A DNA stretch of 64,000 nt, taken from NCBI GenBank assembly GCA_027943335.1, contig BSBK01001879.1:537501-601500 (forward strand), read 5' to 3'. The position numbers were made by a program, and so were the translations under genes. The notes under the pieces are model-generated. The model saw nothing but the letters and a program-made list of their open reading frames with translations, was not told where the DNA came from and did not search any database. This stretch comes from Chamaecyparis obtusa. Lineage: Eukaryota; Streptophyta; Pinopsida; Cupressales; Cupressaceae. Below are positions 10,533 through 19,689 of the stretch, piece after piece (within the stretch, counting starts at the first letter, position 1; each line of letters begins with the position of its first letter).

Positions 10533-12847
10533 CCCGGTGGGACTCCACAAGCCTCAAAACTACCTTTTTTTAGGGTTTTTTGGCCAAAAAACTCATTTTT
10601 AACACCTCCTAGATGGATTTTTTTATAGTTTCATATTAATTTTGATCATGTTTGAGCAATTTTCATATGGTTAGTGCCTACATGTCATATGGAATCATGC
10701 AATCATCATTTGGGCCAATTTTCATGCATTCTTAGGCTATTTTCTATACTTTTTGGACCAAAACTTGTATGGGAGCCCTCAATTGTCATATGGGATTACA
10801 TGGAGTGTCATAATACACTTTAATATAACTAATTCCTTGACCCAAAACTCATATCGGAGGCAGGGAACTCATTTGAGGCCTTAAACTTGATTTTTCTTGG
10901 TTTTTTGGGCCTGTTTGGGGATCTTAGTGACCCTAAGGCTTCAAGCTTGTAATTTATAACATAAAAAACTTGAAGGTACTTCATGGAGGAAAAATTATCA
11001 CCAAATCACTAAGGCCTTAAGGCTCATTAAATCTTGTGAAATTTTAGGAACTCAAACACTTCCTTTTCAGGCTTAAAATGAACTTTTTGAGTGCCCTTAA
11101 GGGACTGATCTGCAAGTCTTTCCTAAACATTTCCTAAACATTCCTAATCAACTAAAGTCATTCCTAATTGGTCTTAAAACATTAAAAATCACTTCTAATT
11201 TCCTTTTTTGGTTAAAAATAACATCTTTCAAACAAATATAGGGTTTTAGAGAGCATTCATGAAAATTAGGAACACTTCAAGTTTTGGGTGCTTAAAAAGA
11301 ACTTCAAATTTGAATTTCAAATATAATGGGTTCCAAATAAATCCTGAATAATTCTAAATGGTCCTAAACAAAACTCAATTCATCAATAAAATCTAAAATG
11401 AACTTAATTTTCAATATCTAAAAGTTCTTTTAAAGTCTCATGCAAACTAGGAAGAAAATCAACCAAATCTTTGCTAATCTTTCCTAATTGGTTCCTAAAC
11501 ATTCCTAAATGTTCCTAAAATTTCCTAACTCAGTCCTAAGGCTTTTTTATTTATATGAAAAAGTTTCTTGTTGCAAAATCTTGAATGTTTCCTAAGTTTT
11601 CATGCATCAAATCAATCTAGGAACCTCATTTTAGGCTTAAAAAAATGCAATTTAGAGCACCAACTATTGAATTTTTCTAAAGCAAAGAAATCACAATCTA
11701 ATAAAAATTCATTTTCTTTCAATTCTAAAGCCATCACAATCTTGAATGGCCTATTTGGAATCAAACAATTTTCATTTCATCTCAAAATCAAATCAAGTTC
11801 CTAAAGGCAAAAAAACACAAATCTTGAATGCAAAGGCTAAAAAACTTGTAAAATCTCTTTTTCAAAGCTTTCTTGTCTTCAAGGAAATAAAAAAATCAAA
11901 ATCATTAAACATGTGTTCTCAAGCTTTCATTTCAAATCACTAAGTCAACTTGGCAAAGAACCCTTGCTTCTTGTGCTTCTAGGAGTCTTCAATTCTGTAA
12001 AACCTTGATAAATATAAGTGATGTAAAGTGAATTGAACTTGGACTAGCTCATTCATTTTACTTCTAGAGAAGCCTATCCAAAGAGAAAAGTGCTTCCTCT
12101 TTGGAGAATGACTTCAAATCAGTACTTCCCCGGCTGGTATAGAAATAAAGCACTGAGAAAACTCTTACTTCATCCCCTCAACCTTGGGTGATGCATTTTG
12201 ATGGTAGCCCAAGGTAGGTGAATATCCCTACTATTTTGACATGGTAAACCAAGATCTTAAGTGAGTCACATGCGTACAAATTGATTGGGAGGACTCCACA
12301 GACCAAATTAGATACCTATAAATTAGAGGCTTCCCGATCTACTCTCGAGGGTATCCAAATCTTTTTACAAGGATCAATCCAAGTGGTTTCTTGGATCACC
12401 TTAAGACACTCACCATATGTATCCCTCTTTTGGGATATCAAGTTGTGGGAAAAGATTTTGATACTAACCAGTCTTCTAGGTAGTTCTTCTTGATGTGTTT
12501 TTTGAAGTTTCAGACTTAGTGAAAAACATCTATTGAAACATACACAAATGAAGAGTTTTATACATCAAAATCCTTTTCCATATCAAATCAAAATCCAAAA
12601 GTCATTCAAGCTTGTAGAATCTTGTCATCCTAGTCTCCCAAATCATGGTCTTCTAGTCATCTTGCATCCAATCTTGTCCCCCTATCCTAGGTTAGCAAAG
12701 TCATCTTGGTCATTTTGTATCCCCTTTCTTCTTCCTCTAGAGCCGGTCTTTCCTCATATCTTGAGCCAAATCCAAACCTAATCTCAAGCCTTAGTCTTCT
12801 AATCCATCTTCATCCTTCATCCCTATCCAACTCATCCACAAGTCAGC
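10533..12847 (+). mobile_element. Leader/internal region of the family X element, non-coding
   Basis: Directly after the LTR is CCCGGTGGGACTCCAC, at the position of a primer-binding site but not the Met-tRNA type. The following 2.3 kb has no convincing ORF. Between 11100 and 11600 the word TCCTAA occurs about 12 times in AT-rich, low-complexity sequence. Short open frames (11568-11943, 12281-12493) have biased composition and no domains, and I do not call them genes. Confidence 0.55.
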
Positions 12848-13451
12848 ATGTCTCAAAACCATTATGATGAGTTTGGTTATTATGTCTCTCTTCTCATTCC
12901 CTCCTATCCCAATAATGATGAAATTATTGTAGATCATGATGAGTACTTTAAAAATCTTATCAAGCTTGCTCCAAGCATCCCACAACATCCAATCATTCCT
13001 CCAAACTATTCTATCATGTCTTCACGCTTATCCACTAGCACTCCCTTTCATGTCCTTGGCAAGGGAAATCCATTATCCTATTCATCCACACCTTCCTCCT
13101 ATCTTAAGCCTACATATCCTCCATATGCATCCTTTATACCTCCATCTCCTGATATGGTCATATCCCAATCACCATCTTCCCATAGAAAAACTTCATGCTA
13201 CTTCCCTTATCCAAAACCTCCATCTACTTATCCTCAAAATCATTCTCAAATCTAAAATCCTATTATTCCCATCCCTTATCCAAAACCTCCATCTACTTAT
13301 CCTCCAAATCATTCTCAAATCCAAAATTCTAGTCTTCCAATCCCTTATCCAAATCTTCCATCTCCTCATCCTCCAAAACATATCCAAAATCCAAGTCTTC
13401 CAATCCATTACCCTAATCTTCCATCATATCTCAACCCACCATCTTCCATTT
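12848..13451 (+). pseudogene. Proline/tyrosine-rich ORF with 23-residue repeats
   Basis: The frame opens at MSQNHYDEFGYY and runs 135 codons to a TAA at 13253, after which the same frame continues through the tandem repeats to 13451. The first 60 residues are ordinary. The rest is Pro, Ser, Tyr and Ile rich with a repeated 23-residue unit containing PIPYPKPPS. No domain is recognised. Its position after an LTR and a 2.3-kb leader suggests a gag N-terminal or leader-encoded protein of the family X element. It ends against unrelated copia sequence at about 13.6 kb, so the element is broken there. Confidence 0.5.
13204..13440 (+). repeat. 69-bp tandem repeat, about 3.4 units
   Basis: Units start at CCCTTATCC at 13204, 13273 and 13342 (period 69), and a diverged unit starts near 13405. 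The period is a multiple of three, so it adds 23 residues per unit to the proline-rich frame. Confidence 0.85.
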
Positions 13452-13609
13452 GAACCCATGTTGCCACAAATCCCCTTCCACAAGAAGAATGCATCCTTAA
13501 AAGATTATGACAAAATTTAAAAGAATTTTAAGATTTAGATTTATTTTTTAAATAATTATTATAAGAATTTCATATTTCCACAACATTGTGATTCTAATTT
13601 TCTTTTAGT

Positions 13610-15725
13610 TTAAAGAAGCGGGATAGTTTTCTTACATTTATTGATGATAGTTCTAGATATGCTTTGGTCTATTTATTAAAGAGAAGAGTGAAGTGTTTTA
13701 TTGCTTCAAAGAATTTAAAGTTATGGTGGAAAAAAAAACTGCTCACAATATTAAAATTCTTAGATCAGATCAAGGGGGTGAATATATTTTAGATATATTA
13801 GTGAAAGGATGTAAGGATAATTGTATTATCAAACAATATGCAATTCCTCATAGTCCAGAATAGAATGGTGTGGTTGAAAGGAAAAATAGAACAATAGTTG
13901 AGTGTGCTAGGAGTATGCTCAAAGAAAAGAATCTCCTTAATAATTTGTGGGCTGAAGCAATTAGAAAAAAAATTTATTTGTTCAATTGTAGACCAATCAA
14001 GTATCTAGAAAAGAAAACTCCTTATGAGACTTTCATATGTACTAAATAGGTATTGTTAGTCATTTGAGAATTTTTGGAAGGCATTTTGTCATGTCCTGAA
14101 GGAGAATAGGAGAAAACTTGATGCTAAGTCAATCAAATTCATATTCATTGGTTATTGTGCAATCATAAGGCCTACAAAATGTATAATCCTACTACTCAGT
14201 GTTTTTATCAATAGAGATGTAATATTTCATGAATTTGTAGATAATGTTCAAGAGGAAGGCAAGGAGGATAACAACTCTTCATGGAAAATCTTTGAAGAAG
14301 ATAATGAGGAAAGTTCAGATATTGTAGAGTAGCAAAATCATGATCAAAGTCAACATGAAAAAAGGAAGGTGAAATCACTCCATCCCTAAATGAAACATTA
14401 AGAAGGTCAACAAGAGAAACCAAGGCACTAATCACATATAATGGCTATGCTCTTATGGTTGAAGTAATGAGTATAGATGAACCATATAATTTTGAAGAAG
14501 CTAAGGATCATAATGAATGGATGAATGCAATGAAAGAAGAATATGACATAATTTTGGATAATGGTACTTGGAAATTAACTGAATTACCTACAAATAAAAT
14601 TCCTATAGGCTCTAGATTGTTGTTAAAGACTAAGTTTAGAGCTAATGGTACTATTGATAAATTCAAAGCTATATTAGTTACAAAAGGATATTCACAAAAC
14701 TAAGGAATAGATTATGAAGATACTTTTTCACTAGTTGCTAAAATTAATAATATTAGGGTCATGATTGCACTTGCTAATAAGTTTAATTGAGAGTTACAAC
14801 CAGTGGATGTTAAGTCAACATTTTTAAATGGTTATTTAAAAGAAGAAATCTATCTTATTCAGCCTGAAGGGTTTGTTAAAAATGAAAAAGAACATTTGGT
14901 AAATAAGTTAAAGAAAGCATTCTATGGTCTCAAATAGGCACCAAGGTCAAGGTATGAGAAGATTGATAAATTCTTCTTTCAGCATGGGTATATTAAGAGT
15001 ATGAATGATCCAAATTTATACATAAAGAAAGATGAATGTGGAAATGTTGTTTTAATTTTATTGTATGTAGATAATTTAATCATAATAGGAAGTGCTATAG
15101 AATTGATTGAGTAAATAAAAATAGAATTATCTCAAGCATTTGAAATGAAGGACCTTGGTACAATGCAAATGATGGTAAGACTTTGATTATTCAAAGTAAG
15201 TATGCAAAGACAGCGCTTCAAAGGTTTAATATGCAAGATTGCAAGGTAGTGTCTACTCCATTAGAAAACAATGTTAAGATTTATAGTGACAGTGATGCTA
15301 TAAAATTCAATGGGACTTTATATAGATAGATGGTGGGAAGTTTGAACTACTTGACCACTAAAAGACCATATATTGCATACTTAGTCAATTCATGGCTAAA
15401 CCTCTCGAGTCCTTTGGAAACCTTCAAAGAGAGTTCTACAATACCTATAGGGTACCATAGATTTTGGTATTGTACATACTAACCATTTGAATGTTGAGTT
15501 GAAAAGTTATTCAAATTCTAATTAGGTAGGTGATCCAGATGATTGTAAATCAACAACTAGTTATGCATTCACCATTGGATCTATTGTTGTTTCTTAGAGT
15601 GGTAAGAAGAAATCTACTACTTCTTTGTCATCTACTAAAGTTGAGTACAAAATATTGTGTAGTGCTACCTATGAATCTATTTAATTATTCCCACATAGAG
15701 AAATTGAAAAGATAACTTCAACGAT
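13610..15725 (+). pseudogene. Copia integrase-RT-RNase H fragment without LTRs
   Basis: The integrase core starts at TFIDDSSRY (about 13640) and shows the QNRM/NGVVERK region at about 13860 and the WAEAI motif at about 13945. RT has NGTWKLTELP (14560), KYSTFLNGYL-like sequence near 14815, YGLK at 14930 and YVDNLIIIG at about 15065-15090, where the second catalytic Asp is Asn. RNase H shows SLSSTKVEYK near 15620. The fragment is riddled with stops and several frameshifts; the longest open piece is 14455-14703. No gag, protease or LTR is seen, so both ends are truncated. It is more decayed than CP1 and of a different copia lineage. Confidence 0.85.
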
Positions 15726-15739
15726 TCTAAAATATTATA

Positions 15740-16420
15740 AGTGACAACTTTGGATGTTTATATAGAGGTTCTTTTCATGGAAAAAAAAGTTGTGGATGTT
15801 AAAATGAGTGTCTCTAATGTCTAGAAAAGGTAAGAAGCAATAGTACATGTCAGAGGTGATAATAAGTAGTAATTTTACAAACCATAATCTTGTTAGGTTT
15901 TTGAGGTGGTGTCATAAAAAATAGGATGTACTTATCCTCTATGAATTGCACTCAAATTGAAGCCTTGGAAATCTATTCGAGGAGATGTGGGCTTCTTTGA
16001 TTTAGGATCAAAGATACAATATATTATGTGATGTAGTCTCTGCTCTAGTTTATATTTATGATAATTGGCATGATAGTGTTCTGCATAGAGACATAAAGGC
16101 TAGCAATATGATTTTGGATTCAAATTTCTAAGCCAAGTTGCATGGGGAGATTTTAGGCTTTCCAAAGTGATGAAATGTGACAAGGGAGAGCATACCAAAT
16201 CACCAGAAGGAATAATTGGGTAGTTTGCAACAACAAAAGAGGTGACCTAATCATCTAACATGTTTATCTTTGAAAATTTAGCTCTCGAAATTGACTGTGG
16301 AAGATGACCAATCGACTAGTGGGTTAGATACTTGCATGGGCACCACAAGATTGTTGATATAACAAATGAGAAAATGGGTAGAAATTTAAATGGTAAGGAA
16401 GTAAAACTAACTTTTAAAAA
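15740..16420 (+). pseudogene. L-type lectin receptor-like kinase pseudogene, kinase domain only
   Basis: Conceptual translation over several frames gives a recognisable Ser/Thr kinase: VSLMSRKGKKQ, then NFTNHNLVRFLRWCHKK (about 15870-15920), RYNILCDVVSALVYIYDNW (16010-16070), the catalytic loop VLHRDIKASNMILDSNF (16078-16130), and FENLALEIDCGR (about 16270-16310). These match the order and spacing of lectin receptor kinases, whose usual words are LVRLLGWC, ALLYLH, HRDVKASNV and VALEIACGRRP. The DFG position is degraded. The lectin and transmembrane parts are absent, and stops occur every few dozen codons. It directly follows copia RNase H sequence, so it may be a processed or transduced copy, or an old gene remnant. 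Confidence 0.7.
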
Positions 16421-16839
16421 TGGGATCAAGTTATTTTCTCATCTCAATCCCAGTGCAAATTGAATTAGTGTTACTTTGGCTTATCAAATAATCTTCAAAG
16501 TCCCATGCACTCAAAAGAAAAATCTCTATTGTCTTATAAACTATTATCCACATGTAGAAAGGAATCATATCTTGAATTGGTCAATGTACTATGAGAGTCT
16601 ATAAGGTTAGATATTTTTAGTTTTATTATAGTAATTCAATTAATTTTAATTCTTGGACGCTACATTATTGTCTCTTCATTAGGCACATTGTACAGCCAAG
16701 AGGAAATGTGTATGACATGTTGCATGAAGAGGAAGAATTTTTAGGCTCTTGTTAAGTCTAGAGGCTTTTTACAGTGGTAGAAAATTTTATCTTAAATGTT
16801 TAGTTTTCAAAAAAACGAAATGCAATTTACCTTTCTACA
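16421..16839. other. No gene seen
   Basis: AT-rich sequence between the kinase pseudogene and the TRIM element. Some of it may be further decayed kinase 3' sequence, but no motif is convincing. Confidence 0.4.
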
Positions 16840-17173
16840 TGTTGGCAAAATGATCAGTGCTCCCCTTTGGATTCATGACATGGCTTAACCACCTCCTATG
16901 TCTTCTATAAGTCTAGTGGTTGTATCAGGCATTAACAAGTTGATATTTTGGTGCAATGGCAACCACTACTTGTAACAAGTGGTATTAGAGCTTGGTCATA
17001 GGTTCGAATCCCCTCGGGTAATGTTGAAGGGGAGATTGTTGGAAAAATTATCAATGCTCCCCTTGGGATTTGTGACATGGCTTAACTGCCTCCTTGTCTT
17101 CTATAAGTCTAGTGGTTGTATCAGGCATTAACATGTTGATCTTTTGATGCAACGACAACCACTACTTGTAACA
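16840..17173 (+). mobile_element. TRIM/SMART-type miniature LTR retrotransposon, complete
   Basis: Two direct repeats of 138 and 137 bp (16840-16977 and 17037-17173) start TGTTGG and end TTGTAACA. They flank only 59 bp. The internal part begins with a Met-tRNA-type primer site, TGGTATTAGAGC (16980-16991), and ends with the purine tract GAAGGGGAGAT before the second LTR. A 5-bp target duplication CTACA is at 16835-16839 and 17174-17178. The LTRs differ at about 14 positions. There is no coding capacity, so it must have moved with enzymes from an autonomous element. At 334 bp it is within the size range of SMART/TRIM elements. Confidence 0.9.
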
Positions 17174-17178
17174 CTACA

Positions 17179-18439
17179 TACTTTCCTTTATACAATTTCA
17201 TTAAATTTTCAATGTTGATTCCTAAAGAGGGGTTTAACTAAGGCAAACCCCTTTTGCCCAACCTTTTTCCCTTTTTTGTGTGTAATAATAGGTTACAAAT
17301 ATGTTAGAACTCTTTCAAAAAGATTGGAAATAGTCAGAGGACCCCTAGAAATTTCAATCAAAAGTACTAGGTACAAAATTTTTGAAACATTTTGTACCCT
17401 ACAACTTTAGTCCAAACTAAAATCATAGGTTAGTACAATAGTCTAGACCCCTATTCAACTCATTTTCTAATTTTTAGTAGTTTTTCATCAGTCTATTATT
17501 TCCAGTTTTATCTCTATTCGATGCCTATTGTATCATCTACATTGCATCTTTCCTATTTTCCATTTTCAAATTACATATTTAGCGAAGAATTTTTTCTTCA
17601 TTCAACACATAGGTTCTTACTTGATCCTATTGGGACATCTTCCTTTCGAGTGTGAAATTTTGAAAATGAGGAGTGATCAACCCCTTTTCCTTTTCTCCCT
17701 GTATCCTCTTAAAATGGAAGCACTTCCATGTTAAGAAAGTTTAGCCTCTGAGTAAGTGGTTTGGGGTCATGTCAAGCACCTAGAATAGGTCTTTGCATGG
17801 ATCTGGCTTTTTCCCCCTATTATGCTTCTCTCTCCACCTATTTCTAGCCTATTTCTAGCACTTGGTCCTAAGAATTTGAGATTTGAGACCTCAGGGTCAA
17901 GGTCGACCTCCTGGGTCAAGGTCAACCTCAACCCTAACCTAGGGTAGAGTCAACCTTGACCTTGACCTAGGTCAGAGTTGACCTTGACCCTGACCTTGGG
18001 TCCATTTTTCAAGTTTTAGAGGTTTTAGAATATTGGGCTTCGAAAAGTTTTATTTTCCCGCTTCCAAATCGACTGTTTCAGATTTTGGAATGGTAAACTC
18101 TTAAATTGCATTTAATCTAGGTCCATTTATAAGGTTAAGGTTAATTGGGATTTAATTCTCCAATGTCAGCCTCTCTTGAAGTTTGTGCCCTAGATCACTA
18201 TAAAAGGAAGCCTTCCTCTCTCATTTTCTCCATATCTTTTCATCAAGCAATCAAGTGTGAAAGAAATTCATTATTCATCAAGAGCTCTCAAGGAGATATT
18301 CACAATCCATCAAGTTTTCTCTCGATAAAATCAAGTGAGAAAGCATTCAAGTAATCATCCATTCAAACAATCATCTAGTCAAACATTCAAGATCTCTATT
18401 GAAGATCAAGGATTCAAAGCATTCAAGCCTTTCAAGGGA
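17179..18439 (+). repeat. Decayed LTR-like sequence hosting NA1, with TATA box
   Basis: This is non-coding DNA into which NA1 inserted; the interrupted sequence resumes at 26891. The stretch around 17209-17255 resembles 27199-27240 (shared TTGATTCC, GGGGTTT, ACTAAGG and AAACCCC words). CTATAAAAGG at 18198-18207 looks like a promoter TATA box. Taken with 26891-27240, it may be a long LTR of another family, but I could not define its ends. Confidence 0.45.
17893..17998. repeat. Array of GGTCAAGGT words in inverted arrangement
   Basis: GGTCAAGGT-type words face TTGACCTTGACC-type words. The arms GGGTCAAGGTCAACCTC (17913-17929) and GAGTTGACCTTGACCC (17975-17990) are nearly perfect inverted copies. 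A related copy GAGGTCAAGGTTGACC sits near 27440. Confidence 0.8.
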
Positions 18440-18444
18440 TTTGG

Positions 18445-19466
18445 TGTTAGAAATAGGGAATATTGAGAGGGGGGGGTGAATCAGTATTCTAAAAACTTTA
18501 ACTTTTTCCCAATTATGGATATAACGGATTATCTTAAAACATGCATAACATAGAAAGCTAAACAACATGCATAGCAATAAAACTAAATAACTCATAACAC
18601 ATTATTTGTTCTTGAGGAAACCCTGGCTAAGGGAAAACCCCAGTGGGGATGGTACCCACAAATATCCACTAATCAAAAGTATCTTGTTAAGGATGTTAAC
18701 CTTGTTAGGAGTCTATTACATGCATATAGTCTCTTAGTCCTGATTAAGGGACTATAGGCCTTGTTAGAAGCCTCAACCCTGTTAGGAGTTGGCAATACAA
18801 AATGTGATTACCAGATGAGCCCACTAGCCAAACAAGTAATATACAATATTCACTGATTAAAAAAATAGGTCAAGGTACATAACCTTATACTACTTGCATC
18901 AATATCTCTTCACTGCTCTTTACTTTCACTATTACATTCGCATATCCATTACTTCTTTTTTACAATTACATCCTTACATATCTTTCTACAAGTTATTAAG
19001 ATTAATAAATTTCCAGTCAGCTATCATATTAAAAATATCTTTATCCAAGGGTTAACATCTAGGATGTTGTCCCTTTATATTTTTAAGTCATTATTTTGAT
19101 TAAAAAAATAGTCCCTTAACTCTTTATCAATTTTGTCTTCATATTCTGTCATGTCGACTTAACACTATCTTTAGTAAAACTATCATAACTTCTTCCATAC
19201 ATGCCATACTGACTTGCGCTCTAAGGTGAGTCTTCAATAGTCACCATAGATTCTATTTTCAAGTGTGCAAGAATTGAACTTACTCCAATCAACATCACCA
19301 ATAAAAACTATCTTCAGGTTCACTGGAAAAAATACATTGTCTCATACTTAGACAATTTTGCATTGCGCTCTGACATACTAGCTCTCTGACCTATGCGATC
19401 TTCATGTAGATCAAATGTTTCCATAATGACAACATCTATGTAACCAACTCATCCAAATTGCCAACA
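18445..19466 (-). repeat. NA1 3' LTR
   Basis: 1,022 bp, direct copy of 25865-26885. On the plus strand it starts TGTTAGAAATAG, followed by an 8-G tract and TGAATCAG. It contains the stem-loop GTGGGGATGGTACCCAC at 18643-18659 and several CCTGTTAGGAGT-like words. Confidence 0.93.
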
Positions 19467-19480
19467 ATCTCCCCCTTTGT
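19467..19480 (-). other. NA1 polypurine tract
   Basis: Minus-strand ACAAAGGGGGAGAT abuts the 3' LTR, the expected place for the plus-strand primer. CP2, CP3 and NA2 have near-identical tracts. Confidence 0.85.
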
Positions 19481-19689
19481 CATTGGTGGCAACATATGAG
19501 AAAATTGGCTAAGTCTTAGGCTCCAAAAAAAATGAATAAATTCAAATTTGTGGCCATAATACAAAATATGTATATATTGTCCTTATGACTTCATGAATCT
19601 TTTCTATATATTGTACTCCCCCTAAGAGTATGTATCCTTATCAATTTTCTACTATATATCTCTCCCCCTTTGACAACAATGACAAAAAA

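Noticed and set aside
11568..11943. Overlapping plus-strand frames of 65-78 codons
   Set aside because: Lys/Ser/Phe-rich, low-complexity, no domain, inside the non-coding leader of a family X element.
12936..13520. 194-codon plus-strand frame rich in Leu, Ile and His
   Set aside because: Second frame of the Pro-rich repeat region; the composition follows from the repeat and no domain is seen.
16978..17021. tRNA-like sequence with GGTTCGAATCCC
   Set aside because: It lies between two LTRs and begins with the primer site. No cloverleaf can be completed, so it is the internal part of the TRIM element and not a tRNA gene or SINE.
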